Made by a program: the position numbers and the translations under genes. Source: Jaenimonas drosophilae (lineage: Eukaryota > Euglenozoa > Kinetoplastea > Trypanosomatida > Trypanosomatidae). Taken from it: DNA of 49,805 bases. This document shows, piece by piece, positions 26,712 to 35,628 of this stretch. The notes under the pieces were generated by a model that saw nothing but the letters and a program-made list of their open reading frames with translations, ran no database searches and was not told the origin of the DNA. How positions within the stretch are numbered: position 1 is the stretch's first letter; each line of letters begins with the position of its first letter. Location of the stretch: the NCBI GenBank assembly GCA_030849065.1, contig JASAON010001540.1, forward strand, positions 1 to 49,805, written 5' to 3'.

Positions 26712-27173
26712 ATGCCTTCCGCACAACCGAAGTCTCAGCCTACGAATGGGGCACCTGCCCAGCGATTTGCTGAACGACCATGGCACTACGGCCTATGCAC
26801 ATGCTGTTGTGAGTGTGGTGCGTGCATGGAGTCCTGGTGCTGCCAGTCCTGCCAACTGAGCAGGCAGTACAACTACCTCAACAACCAAAAGACTGATATT
26901 CATTGCCCAGTTTGTTGTGCCATTTATTGCGTGGATGCGTGCTGCCCATTCATGTTCCTCACACGCTTCTGCGCCTATGCCATTCGTCGTGATGTTCGGA
27001 AGAAGTATGGGCTCAAGGGTACTGACTGTTGTGACTGCTGCACTGCGTTTTGGTGTTGGTGTTGCAGCACGCAACAGGTCCTTCTTGAGATGACCAGCTG
27101 CAATGAGTGCCCTGGAAGCTGCTGTGGCTGCATTGCTTCAACCACTCCCGGTACGTACGGCAATATGGTGTAG
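26712..27173 (+). CDS. PLAC8-family cysteine-rich protein 4
   Basis: This 153-residue protein has the shortest N-terminal head of the array (about 20 residues), then RPWHYGLCTCCCECGACMES, SWCCQSCQLSRQYNYLNNQK, a hydrophobic centre (VCCAIYCVDACCPFMFLTRF), AIRRDVRKKYGLKGTDCCDC, a Trp/Cys cluster, STQQVLLEMTSC and NECPGSCCGCI. It shares long identical DNA runs with copies 5 and 6, for example the stretch encoding SWCCQSCQLSRQYN. The start is the first ATG after AG 26675-26676. A membrane-associated role is inferred from the family. Confidence 0.9.
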   Translation: MPSAQPKSQPTNGAPAQRFAERPWHYGLCTCCCECGACMESWCCQSCQLSRQYNYLNNQKTDIHCPVCCAIYCVDACCPFMFLTRFCAYAIRRDVRKKYGLKGTDCCDCCTAFWCWCCSTQQVLLEMTSCNECPGSCCGCIASTTPGTYGNMV

Positions 27174-27976
27174 TATGCTGGTGTCAGCGCTTCTGTCGTC
27201 GTGTGCCCGTAGCTGGTTACGTGACGTCATAACAAACCGTTTTTTCTTTTTTTGCTTGGCTACAATGATAGCAGAGCAGCACCATGTATTCCATGGAGAA
27301 GGTTGTGTAGTGATTCTTTTTTTTTCCTTAGGGTTCGTTGAGATCTCGTGCGTTTATTTTGTTGGATGGCCGGGAAATGCCTCGCAGTTCCATCGATGTG
27401 GCGTACCTTCGTTTTTTTATTTATTTTGTTCCTGTACGGCATTCAAGCAGCCATTTTCAGGTTTTCTCGCCCTTCTTTTCTAGGTACCTCTTAACTCATC
27501 ACTCCAGTGACGTGCTGCACCTCTCACCAGGGCACCTTTTCTTCTCTTCTTCTGATCTACTTCATGATCTACAGTGATTGTGTGTTTCCGGTTTCTTTCT
27601 TAGCCAATTGTTGATCCATTCTGATTCAGCATATGTGCCAGACTCGATCATATTTTATTTCTGTTGACAGCCACCTTCGCTGGTCATTTGCCCCCCCCCA
27701 CCCGAACTTCGATTTTCCTGGGACGCACCCGACTGCGAAGGGAGGAATCTGGGGAGTGAGGCTCTTATTCCAACGACGGATGATTTTTTCACTGACGTGG
27801 GCCGTTGACCGATCCATTCTCAGCGCTGTTATTAACTGGTATGACAACCCGAATGCTCTGTATCTGATTCACACTGCATCAAAAAAAACCAGTACCATGT
27901 TCCGTTTCTCCCTGTTACTGTTGTGTGTTGTTAATAGTCAAACCCTCACATTACTGATCAAGAGAAACACAAGATC
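27174..27976 (+). other. Intergenic region between PLAC8 genes 4 and 5
   Basis: No gene is seen in 803 bases, although T-rich DNA leaves several frames open. A poly-C run lies at about 27691-27699. A pyrimidine-rich stretch at 27902-27930 is followed by AG at 27936-27937, and the first ATG after it is 27977. Confidence 0.55.
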
Positions 27977-28480
27977 ATGTCTGCTGAACTGTCATACCCC
28001 CAAAAACCCGGATATCCGGAGAAGAGTGCGTACCCTGCTGCACCGATGCAGCCGCCGGTTGCCATCCAGCGATTTGCTGAACGACCATGGCACTACGGTC
28101 TATGCACGTGCTGTGGTGAGTGCGGTGCGTGCATGGAGTCCTGGTGCTGCCAGTCCTGCCAACTGAGCAGGCAGTACAACTACATCAACAACCAAAAGGC
28201 AGAGATTGATTTGGGAGTGTGCTGTGCCATTTACTGGGTCGATGCTTGCTGCCCATTCATGTTCCTCACACGTTTCTGTGCCTACTCCATGCGCCGCGAC
28301 ATTCGAAAGAAGTATGGCATCGAAGGTGATGATTGCTGTGACTGCTGCATTGCCTTTTGGTGTTGGTGCTGCAGCACGCAGCAAGTCAGTCTTGAGATGA
28401 CCAGCTGCAATGAGTGCCCAGGCAGCTGCTGTGGCTGCATAACTTCAACCACTCCCGGCACGTACGGTGATATGGCGTAG
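27977..28480 (+). CDS. PLAC8-family cysteine-rich protein 5
   Basis: This 167-residue protein has a head of about 35 residues with Tyr-Pro pairs (SYPQKPGYPEKSAYP) and a PLAC8 core nearly identical to copy 6: RPWHYGLCTCCGECGACMES, WCCQSCQLSRQYNYINNQK, LGVCCAIYWVDACCPFMFL, SMRRDIRKKYGIEGDDCCDC, STQQVSLEMTSC, NECPGSCCGCI. It has Ser in QQVSLEM where the other five have Leu. DNA of copies 5 and 6 matches almost base for base across 28198-28300 versus 29498-29600 (offset 1300), which points to very recent duplication or gene conversion. Confidence 0.9.
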   Translation: MSAELSYPQKPGYPEKSAYPAAPMQPPVAIQRFAERPWHYGLCTCCGECGACMESWCCQSCQLSRQYNYINNQKAEIDLGVCCAIYWVDACCPFMFLTRFCAYSMRRDIRKKYGIEGDDCCDCCIAFWCWCCSTQQVSLEMTSCNECPGSCCGCITSTTPGTYGDMA

Positions 28481-29282
28481 TATGATGACGTGCGTGACGC
28501 TGACGTTGTGGCCACAGTCCATTACTTTCTTTCTCTCTGTGCTGAGATGTGTAGGCCGCAAATTAGCGCCTTCCGTCCTGTGCCAGGGATTCTAGTGCTC
28601 CTCTTTTTTTTTCTTTTTCATCTGTGTGATCTGTGTGCATCGTGCAGCATTGATACGTCCGTACGAGTACTTCCTCATATTATGTGTGGCGCATCTGTTG
28701 TTGCCTGCACAGTTCTGGTTGTGGTGAGACTGCTGTGCAGGTGGTGCCTCACGGTGATACTCTTCCATTCTGTCTCAGATCCAGTGGTGCGCTGCGTGAC
28801 GTCAGGCGCTGCACCCTCTCTTCTTTTTCTTTTTTTTCCGCATCAACATGTTTGTGTTTCCTTCTGCCATGTTGGTCTTTCCCAGGGGAGCTGAATGACG
28901 TCTGAACAACATGAAGTTTGGTTACCCAGCGTTTTCTTCACTCCACTGCACGGTATCAGCATCCAGTTTCACAGTACCTATCTAGGCATGGATCATGACG
29001 ATTGAAATTCTCCGATGGGTTGTTGCCTTTTTTGGTATGAGAGAAGCTCGATACCGTTGTGGGTGCCGTCTTTTTATCTTCTTATGACTCGTTGACCAGT
29101 GCGTCAAGGCATCTCACTTGGGTGGTTGGGGCATGCAACATGAACCATTTTGACGGGTTGGGGCTGGGTGTACGCGGTTGTATCCTCAGTATTTCTTCTT
29201 CTTCTGTCTGTCTTTCTGACAGCATTGCACAAGACTCACAAGGTTTCTACTTCACATCACGTCACAAGAGCATAGTGTGCCC
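28481..29282 (+). other. Intergenic region between PLAC8 genes 5 and 6
   Basis: No gene is seen in 802 bases. A T-rich run lies near 28601-28619. A pyrimidine-rich tract at 29190-29218 leads to GACAG with AG at 29221-29222; the first ATG after it is 29283. Confidence 0.55.
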
Positions 29283-29777
29283 ATGGCGTACCAACAGCAA
29301 CAGTACTCCCCTCAACAAAATCAGTACCCGCAGAAGGATGAGCCCGTATCGCAGCCTATGCAGCCAGTACGGGCTGCCGAGCGGGAGTGGAACTACGGCC
29401 TATGCACGTGCTGTGGTGAGTGTGGTGCGTGCATGGAGTCCTGGTGCTGCCAGTCCTGCCAACTGAGCAGGCAGTACAACTACCTCAACAACCAAAAGCC
29501 AGAGATTGATTTGGGAGTGTGCTGTGCCATTTACTGGGTCGATGTTTGCTGCCCATTCATGTTCCTCACACGTTTCTGTGCCTACTCCATGCGCCGCGAC
29601 GTGCGAAAGAAGTATGGGCTCAAGGGTGATGATTGCTGTGACTGCTGCATTGCCTTTTGGTGTTGGTGCTGCAGTACGCAACAGGTCCTTCTTGAGATGA
29701 CCAGCTGCAATGAGTGCCCAGGCAGCTGCTGCCAGTGCGTGATGCCACGACCTGGTACCAACAAAGCCATGGCGTAG
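29283..29777 (+). CDS. PLAC8-family cysteine-rich protein 6
   Basis: This 164-residue protein is the last member of the array. Its Gln-rich head (AYQQQQYSPQQNQYPQK) resembles copy 3, and its core resembles copies 4 and 5: EWNYGLCTCCGECGACMES, SWCCQSCQLSRQYNYLNNQK, LGVCCAIYWVDVCCPFMFL, SMRRDVRKKYGLKGDDCCDC, STQQVLLEMTSC, NECPGSCCQCV. The frame is open two codons upstream but begins with GTG; ATG at 29283 is the first after AG 29221-29222. The mix of a copy-3 head with a copy-5 core again suggests mosaic evolution. Confidence 0.9.
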   Translation: MAYQQQQYSPQQNQYPQKDEPVSQPMQPVRAAEREWNYGLCTCCGECGACMESWCCQSCQLSRQYNYLNNQKPEIDLGVCCAIYWVDVCCPFMFLTRFCAYSMRRDVRKKYGLKGDDCCDCCIAFWCWCCSTQQVLLEMTSCNECPGSCCQCVMPRPGTNKAMA

Positions 29778-29840
29778 CACTTCACGTGTGTCTGCGTGAC
29801 CGCAGTTCGGTTGTGTGTCGCATCAAATATCTCCTTTTTC

Positions 29841-29865
29841 TGACGCTTCTTGACTAGAAGCGTCA
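29841..29865 (+). repeat. Perfect 10-base inverted repeat (possible 3' UTR hairpin)
   Basis: The arms tgacgcttct and agaagcgtca are exact reverse complements separated by tgact. The transcript could fold into a short stable stem-loop about 65 bases after the PLAC8 gene 6 stop codon. It may be a 3' UTR stability element; function unknown. Confidence 0.6.
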
Positions 29866-30795
29866 CATTCACAACACATGTTCTGACGAGATGTCAGTGA
29901 TTGTGGTGTTATAGTGTTTTGTTTTCTTGAGGGTTGTTGTTTTCTTCGACTGTTTTCTCCTTCGTCAGCGCCGTGACGCGTGCATTGTACTGCTGCAACC
30001 AACATGCTTGTGCAACGCCGTCGCTTAACTCTGTCGTTGGGATGTGGTGTACCCCGATAACATCGATACGTGGCTGCACATTTAGCAGCCAGATGTCATA
30101 CCTCAGACATCATCTCCCTCACGTTTCGTTGTGTTTCCATTGCGGCTCACGTGGTGTGGCAATACACAATCCACACACCCATTTATTTTGCTTATACAGG
30201 GACGCAGCACATCTCCACCAACGTTGGCTGTGCTTTTTTTTTTCTTCTCTCGCGTCACGTGGGAATGAATGAACGTTTGCCAAACCGTCAAGTGTGTCTT
30301 CAGCACTTCCCCAGCTAGAGACGAATCTCGTTTTGGAGGTAATTTTCAGGTTTTTTTGGTTGTTCGCATTCTTATCCATGATTCTGTGCTGCTTCTGATG
30401 GAAGGAGAAGAGATCATGGATGCCGATGTGTTCTGACATGAGGTTCAATGAGCACTTCCACTTTCTCACGGTGAAGCGCTACTTATATGCGGTCTCTCTT
30501 CGTGCTATTTTTGTGTCCCATGCTCTCTCTTTTCTTTCTGTACCATAGGACTTGACGAACCTCCTAGCTTTTGTATCTCCGCAGTTATTGATTGGCCTCA
30601 CCACAGCGAGGCACTATAGTTACTGAGGAATCTTCTCTCACATTCTCCCACTCCATCCGTAGCAGACCAAACTCCAAGGCATTGAAGGCTGGTAGAGTGC
30701 ACGTTCGTGTATCTACATGGAAATTGCGGTGCGGAGCAACCGACTTCACCCTTGAGGCTTTCGTTCTGCGAAGGTAGTAACGCTCAAACCCCCCC

Positions 30796-30809
30796 CACAC
30801 ACACACACA
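30796..30809 (+). repeat. (CA)n microsatellite
   Basis: About seven CA dinucleotides, following a short C run, upstream of the gene at 30886. Confidence 0.9.
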
Positions 30810-30885
30810 AAAACAATATTGTCTTCCTCTTTAATTTTTACGCGCCGTGAATTTGTGGAGCTGCACCGACACACTTTTTTACGTC

Positions 30886-31470
30886 ATGAAACAACTCATC
30901 TTGGAGAAGCAGGGCTCATTCAACTCAGCCAACTGGCATTCACGCGTTGTAACCTTTGATGTTGCTACGAAGTCTGTGTTCATCAGCCAGTGCGGCAGTC
31001 CTCTTCGTGTGTGCCGTCGAAAGCTCGTTGTGCGGGATGTGGAGGTGGAGTCATTGCCTTTCCATGGCAATTTGAGTGAGTGGTTGGCGCAGTGGCACGC
31101 GCTCCTCATCGTGCGCATACGTGGAACAGAAATTTCGCCCACAGAAGAGGAGATGCGTGCGGTGGAAGACGTTACGGGGTCGTCTCACTCACGAATGCCC
31201 CCAATACGCAATCCACTGACGGGCAGAATGTCATCGCCACCAATCATCTCTCCAGTAGGAAGCAGAGAAAATACCACCACGAAACCACTTCGGGCGCAGT
31301 CGTGGGCGTTGCGCTCCGCCTCACCCGCGGTAGTGCTGCAGCTCCTTCATTATGCAGATCAGATGCGGTGTTCGCGATGTTCTATCCGTGTTCCACCGCC
31401 CCAAGGGGCAGTGGATCTGGATGAGTATGACTCTAGTACCGCAGAGATTGGGCTAGTGACCTCTCCTTGA
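30886..31470 (+). CDS. Small unrecognised protein with possible PH-like fold
   Basis: I do not recognise this 194-residue protein with certainty. Residues 1 to about 90 have the strand pattern of a PH-like domain: KQLILEKQGSFNSANWHSRVV, TFDVATKSVFISQCG, then VRDVEVESLPF and finally a Trp-containing helix (LSEWLAQWHALLIVRIRG). The K-x-x-NWHSRVVTFD pattern recalls the opening of lipid- or protein-binding PH domains. The C-terminal half is low-complexity with basic patches and two CxxC-spaced Cys (MRCSRCSI). No signal peptide or membrane segment is seen. The start is the first ATG after AG 30859-30860; upstream the frame is open 13 codons to a GTG. Confidence 0.65.
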   Translation: MKQLILEKQGSFNSANWHSRVVTFDVATKSVFISQCGSPLRVCRRKLVVRDVEVESLPFHGNLSEWLAQWHALLIVRIRGTEISPTEEEMRAVEDVTGSSHSRMPPIRNPLTGRMSSPPIISPVGSRENTTTKPLRAQSWALRSASPAVVLQLLHYADQMRCSRCSIRVPPPQGAVDLDEYDSSTAEIGLVTSP

Positions 31471-31571
31471 TGAATTGAAGTGAATATCATCTTTTTTTTG
31501 TTTTTTCAGTAAGTGTCACTACTCCATACAGGTGATGCAGCAGAGGAAACCATCTGCAGATGAGGTGGAGT

Positions 31572-31587
31572 CACACACACACACACA
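31572..31587 (+). repeat. (CA)n microsatellite
   Basis: About eight CA dinucleotides downstream of the gene at 30886. Confidence 0.9.
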
Positions 31588-31900
31588 ACAGAACCTTCCT
31601 GATTTGAGGAAAATGAAAGAGGCCATCTCGAACGCTAACGTGAGGAGCAATGCCTCTAGATGAATCACACATGTGCATGCGGAGGTGGATCGCATGGTGT
31701 GACGAATGTCTTTTATTTTTGTTTTTGTTCTGATGTCCTGTGGACTGCCGCCAAAGACGAGTATCCTATCGGTACAAGCCTTCCATCTCAATCTTGTTGT
31801 TGTTTCTTCTTTATATTATGGATTTGAATTTATGTGCTCCGTCATCACAACTTGGACGTACGACGAGTTCGTTATATCCAAAGTTAGCGGAGGTTCCTCC

Positions 31901-31933
31901 TTTTCTCTCTCTCTTTCTCTCTCTCTCTCTACA
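31901..31933 (+). promoter_or_regulatory. Strong CT-repeat polypyrimidine tract with AG (trans-splice acceptor candidate)
   Basis: An almost unbroken run of C and T followed by ACAG. It is one of the best acceptor-like sites in the window, yet no large gene starts within 500 bases. The first ATG after it opens the 55-codon ORF at 31981. Confidence 0.5.
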
Positions 31934-31980
31934 GTTCATTTCGTGTTGGCTCTCTTTTTTTTTCTTGTGAGGTGTTTGTC

Positions 31981-32148
31981 ATGACGGTTGGGAACATACA
32001 TGCGGAGGTATTGGTTGGCCGAGCAACGAGTCAATACATTGATTTCTACACAAGAAGTACTTTTTCTTTTGGTGCGATTGAACGCAGAACACTGGACGTT
32101 TTGGGAGGCATTACGATGCACGTCCTACGCCATACAGATCCACCATAA
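31981..32148 (+). CDS. Candidate 55-residue small protein
   Basis: This short frame begins MTVGNIHAEVLVGRATSQYI and ends HTDPP. Its only support is position: the ATG is the first after a strong CT tract with AG at 31932-31933, and again after AG at 31971-31972. It has a normal mix of amino acids, no signal peptide and no recognised family. It could be a real small gene with its own trans-spliced mRNA, or merely part of a UTR. Confidence 0.25.
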   Translation: MTVGNIHAEVLVGRATSQYIDFYTRSTFSFGAIERRTLDVLGGITMHVLRHTDPP

Positions 32149-32500
32149 CTGGATCCATGGACCAAGATGGTGTTGTGTTGCTCCTCCACCCACAGATATA
32201 AATAACTGAAACAAATTGTGTTCTCCAACTTCACTGTCATGTATTATAACGTCTACTTCTTGATCTATGTGACGTTCCTGTGCATGTGTGGCTCGGATTC
32301 GGTATCACAGCGCATATCTCGGACTTGCCGACCACACTGCAATCACACGTCCCACCCTCGTTCATGAGCATGAAGAACCTGTTCTGTGGAGCAGTACTAC
32401 CTCCTAACCGCTGTCTTTGGCATTCACGTTTTTTCCTCATGTGTTTACTTCACACTCTTCTTCCCTTCTTGTACGTGTTGATTTACGTAGGCAACATAAC

Positions 32501-34966
32501 ATGAAGAAGTGCGTACGTGGGCAGCTGACTCCCAAGGCGTTCGTCAAGCGAACATCTGTGCCACTACGCCAGTCGTCCAAGCTGCTGAAGAAGCGAGCCA
32601 CCCCATCACGCCCCCTTAACACGTGCAGCGCTCCACCAGCAACACCATGCAATGTGGGTGGTGCGGTACTTCCCACGACTCTCCGTTGGGCGGTGGAGGC
32701 AGCCCTTCAAGGGTGGCACTCCCCCACCCCATTGTCCTTCAACGCTTTATTTGTTGTTGTGGGTGTGCCGCCTGCAGGGAGCCTCCTGGTGAGCGCACAT
32801 GATGCTAGAGACTACCTTCTCGCCACACCGAATGAAGCGGCGTCTATGCTGCGGCGTTGGTGCCGTAGACACGCAGCGCAACCATCCAATCCACATCCAC
32901 GTGAGCTCACGGATGCCTCACTTCCTTCCATTCACTGGGAGGCTCTTCCAACCGGAAGCAGCCCTATGGTGTACGGCATTCCCGCACCATGGAAGAGATC
33001 ATCACCATCCTGGCCTACCCCAACTTGTGTGCCGCCATCGCCCTATTGGCTACCTCTGCGCCTAATGTACCATCTTCCGCACTTCCCCATTCCCATGGTT
33101 CAAGCAGCCCATCACTCCCTGCCTCACACACCACCACCATCATTGCCCAGTTCATCCAGCCTGAAGCAACTTGGCATTCCTATTCCCTACTACAAGGCCC
33201 TCATTGATCCGTCACGTAAGAAGTGCAGCAACGCCCTACCTGCACAACTGGCACACTTTGGCCCGCTGACGGTGATGTTCCCTCACCAAAATAGTGCGTA
33301 CAGCGTCACGGGCTTTTGGCTGCGCCATCGTGATCCACTTCGTTTCCTCCCCGTGGATGTGTATCTGCCCATGCCATCATTCTCCTACTTTTACAGTCGG
33401 AGACGGGTGAGGCAGATTGGGGCGGAGCATCGCAATGATGGAGATGGTGTGGCGAACCCATCCAGAAGCAATGTGCGCTGCTGGAACAATGTGGTGTCTT
33501 GGAATGGCTCCATCTACGTCAACGCCGCCGACACCCATCTAGCTCCCTTCATGGATACGTCTGTCTGTGTAGCACACGCCGTCCCACTGACGGAGGACGG
33601 TGACGTCTTCTTCGCAGCCATCAACGTCCTTCGCATTCGCTCTCAACTGCACCTCTACGGCTTGTTTCAGGGTGATTGGTCTGTGCCGGAGCTCTATGGG
33701 AAGCCAGAGAAGGAGGTGGGGCGTACCTGTGTTAAGCATGATTGGGAGGCCACTGGCAAACCATCCACGACAACGTTGTGGATGGACCGTCTGCGTAGGG
33801 TCCTCACCAAGTCTTCGCATCCCATCGTGAATCTTCCCTATGACGCCAGCCCACATCATCGCTTGAGCGATTGGCGTGAAAATCGGCGGGCCCATCGCTT
33901 CATCTTTCGATCGCCGTATTGGGTGGATGCGGGAACCGTGCGTGAGCGGTGGGGGGTGGAGGTGCGCCAACACGCCATCCCCACTCTCATTGATGGGCGG
34001 CTATTTGTGAATGCGGAAGAAACCTCAGATGCATCGCGGTTCAACGCCACCACTTGTGTTCCGCGACATGAGGTTCTCACGCTGCTTGGTCTACGAAGCT
34101 GTTCCTTTACTCAATCGCGGAGCTTGGACGAGGCACTTGAAAACCGAGCCAAGAAGTCAGAGAACCGGTTATGGATCTCCACAGATGTGATGGGTGCCCT
34201 TGGATGGACGCAGAATGTCCGTACGACTCCAGTACACATGAGTTGGGCTGGATTGTGCCCGAGCAATGGTGGTGCAGATGATACCAACGGTGCCATCGTG
34301 GTGATTCATGTGGATGATATACACGAAGAAGATGCCGTCAGGTTTGTGGCCACCTACTCACCATCACTGATGATGGCAAAGATCAGTCCACTGGATGAAT
34401 CCGATGAGGTGTACGGCCGGCTTCAGAAGGACTTAGCATCCCTTGTTACGATGATGGGGTCGGCGGCATCTCGGCACATGGACCGTTTCTGCATCGACGG
34501 GCTGCTCCGCGACCTCTCTTGCCACGGAGAGGGGAACCTCGGGCTGTTGCGACGATGGGCCAAGACAAAGCAGGATGATGCGCGCTTCGCAGAAGCACAT
34601 CACCTCTACGGCCGCATCAGGCAGGAGTGCTTGACAACACTCGAACACCGGCAGCGTAGGCAGGAGAGGATATTGTGGAGAACACATCGCCTGTGTTCTG
34701 ATTCGCGTATGCGTCTTGCCATGGCCGCCCTCCGCTTGAAGGGCAATACAGAACACGTGTGTTGGATTCGTACCGATGCCATGGCCGATGTATCTTCACT
34801 TGTGAAGGATCTCATCGTCTTGGATGAACCATTGACGATTGCTCTTCAGAGATGCACCGATACCTTCACATGGGAGGACGTCCCCACCTCCGTCGTTGCA
34901 GGACGGAGCTCGCTTCTCACCCATGAAGAGCGTCTCAGGCATGGCATCATCTTCACTACCTTGTAA
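32501..34966 (+). CDS. Large unrecognised protein
   Basis: I do not recognise this 821-residue protein. The N-terminus is basic with few acidic residues (MKKCVRGQLTPKAFVKRTS, KLLKKRATPSRP), which could be a mitochondrial presequence. Residues about 150-250 are rich in Pro, Trp and Tyr. Two segments share a pattern: GSIYVNAADTHLAPF with TSVCVAHAVPLTEDG near residue 345, and GRLFVNAEETSDASRF with TTCVPRHEVLTLLG near residue 500. This may be an internal repeat of a beta-rich domain. The last 180 residues look helical and basic (LRRWAKTKQDDARF, RQRRQERILWRTHRL). No catalytic motif is visible. The start is the first ATG after AG 32489-32490; upstream the frame is open 28 codons, from TTG. Confidence 0.8.
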   Translation: MKKCVRGQLTPKAFVKRTSVPLRQSSKLLKKRATPSRPLNTCSAPPATPCNVGGAVLPTTLRWAVEAALQGWHSPTPLSFNALFVVVGVPPAGSLLVSAHDARDYLLATPNEAASMLRRWCRRHAAQPSNPHPRELTDASLPSIHWEALPTGSSPMVYGIPAPWKRSSPSWPTPTCVPPSPYWLPLRLMYHLPHFPIPMVQAAHHSLPHTPPPSLPSSSSLKQLGIPIPYYKALIDPSRKKCSNALPAQLAHFGPLTVMFPHQNSAYSVTGFWLRHRDPLRFLPVDVYLPMPSFSYFYSRRRVRQIGAEHRNDGDGVANPSRSNVRCWNNVVSWNGSIYVNAADTHLAPFMDTSVCVAHAVPLTEDGDVFFAAINVLRIRSQLHLYGLFQGDWSVPELYGKPEKEVGRTCVKHDWEATGKPSTTTLWMDRLRRVLTKSSHPIVNLPYDASPHHRLSDWRENRRAHRFIFRSPYWVDAGTVRERWGVEVRQHAIPTLIDGRLFVNAEETSDASRFNATTCVPRHEVLTLLGLRSCSFTQSRSLDEALENRAKKSENRLWISTDVMGALGWTQNVRTTPVHMSWAGLCPSNGGADDTNGAIVVIHVDDIHEEDAVRFVATYSPSLMMAKISPLDESDEVYGRLQKDLASLVTMMGSAASRHMDRFCIDGLLRDLSCHGEGNLGLLRRWAKTKQDDARFAEAHHLYGRIRQECLTTLEHRQRRQERILWRTHRLCSDSRMRLAMAALRLKGNTEHVCWIRTDAMADVSSLVKDLIVLDEPLTIALQRCTDTFTWEDVPTSVVAGRSSLLTHEERLRHGIIFTTL

Positions 34967-35628
34967 ACGCCAGTGGGTGGCATCACAGCTTTCTTTCTTC
35001 TTCTTCTTAGCCTTACTCTACTGCTTCCATCTGCTACAATCTTCTACACTTTCTGCTGTCATGGAGGTGTGTCCCTACAACCGTCCATGTGCCCCTGCTG
35101 CACTTTTTAAAAAGTATATCTGTGCCACTATTCACGTATTCATGTGCTCCTCGCTCTTCTCTCCACCATGTATGTTTGCGGAAGTATTTGTTCTGCATTC
35201 TTCGTAGCGCCTGCTCCTCTCTCAGCATCACGTCTGTGAGCGGTTCTTTGTTTCATTCTAAAAAGCGGGCACGTAGGACAGACCTCAGCACCAAACGCGG
35301 GTGGAGTCTTGAAGCACACGTTGGGCACCGTTCTTTCCCTCCGTACCTTTCTTCTCACCCCCCGATTGGTGGTTGGGATTATATACTCCCCCCATCATCA
35401 AACCGCCAATCACCGTTGCTGTAGGCCACAGTTGCTACTCGATTTATTCAATCTGCCCGCCAACATTTTGAGGGGTATACGTAGGAATTTTTCCTTTTCG
35501 TCTACGTTGATCACATCACGCGGCTCTGCAGCCTCAGAGCGCAGCGAGAGCACCGACGCCATTCTTTTCGTCTATTTTGTGAAGCCAATCACACGCACAC
35601 AGGCCATAGCAACATCATCTTCCCATCC
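34967..35628 (+). other. Intergenic region before the kinesin gene
   Basis: No gene is seen in 662 bases. A T/C-rich tract at 34989-35008 lies just after the stop codon. A pyrimidine-rich stretch at about 35486-35507 precedes several AGs, the first strong one at 35530-35531. The kinesin ATG is 35629. Confidence 0.5.

Larger units (their letters stand above)
29778..30885 (+). other. Gene-free 1.1 kb after the PLAC8 array
   Basis: No gene is recognised. An imperfect inverted repeat, tgacgcttcttgactagaagcgtca, spans about 29841-29865; its arms tgacgcttct and agaagcgtca pair perfectly around a five-base loop. A (CA)n run at 30796-30809 lies shortly before the next gene. The pyrimidine tract before that gene (about 30820-30838) is weak, with AG at 30859-30860. 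Confidence 0.5.
31471..32500 (+). other. Intergenic region with strong CT tract and a possible small ORF
   Basis: No large gene is present. It holds a (CA)n run at 31572-31587 and a strong CT microsatellite at about 31901-31930 ending in ACAG (AG 31932-31933). A second T-rich tract follows, ending TTGTGAG with AG at 31971-31972, and then the small ORF at 31981-32148 listed separately. A final pyrimidine-rich stretch at 32446-32472 with AG at 32489-32490 serves the next gene. Confidence 0.55.

Noticed and set aside
27633..28166. 177-codon open frame overlapping PLAC8 gene 5
   Set aside because: Its second half is the PLAC8 gene read in another frame, and its first half is intergenic DNA.
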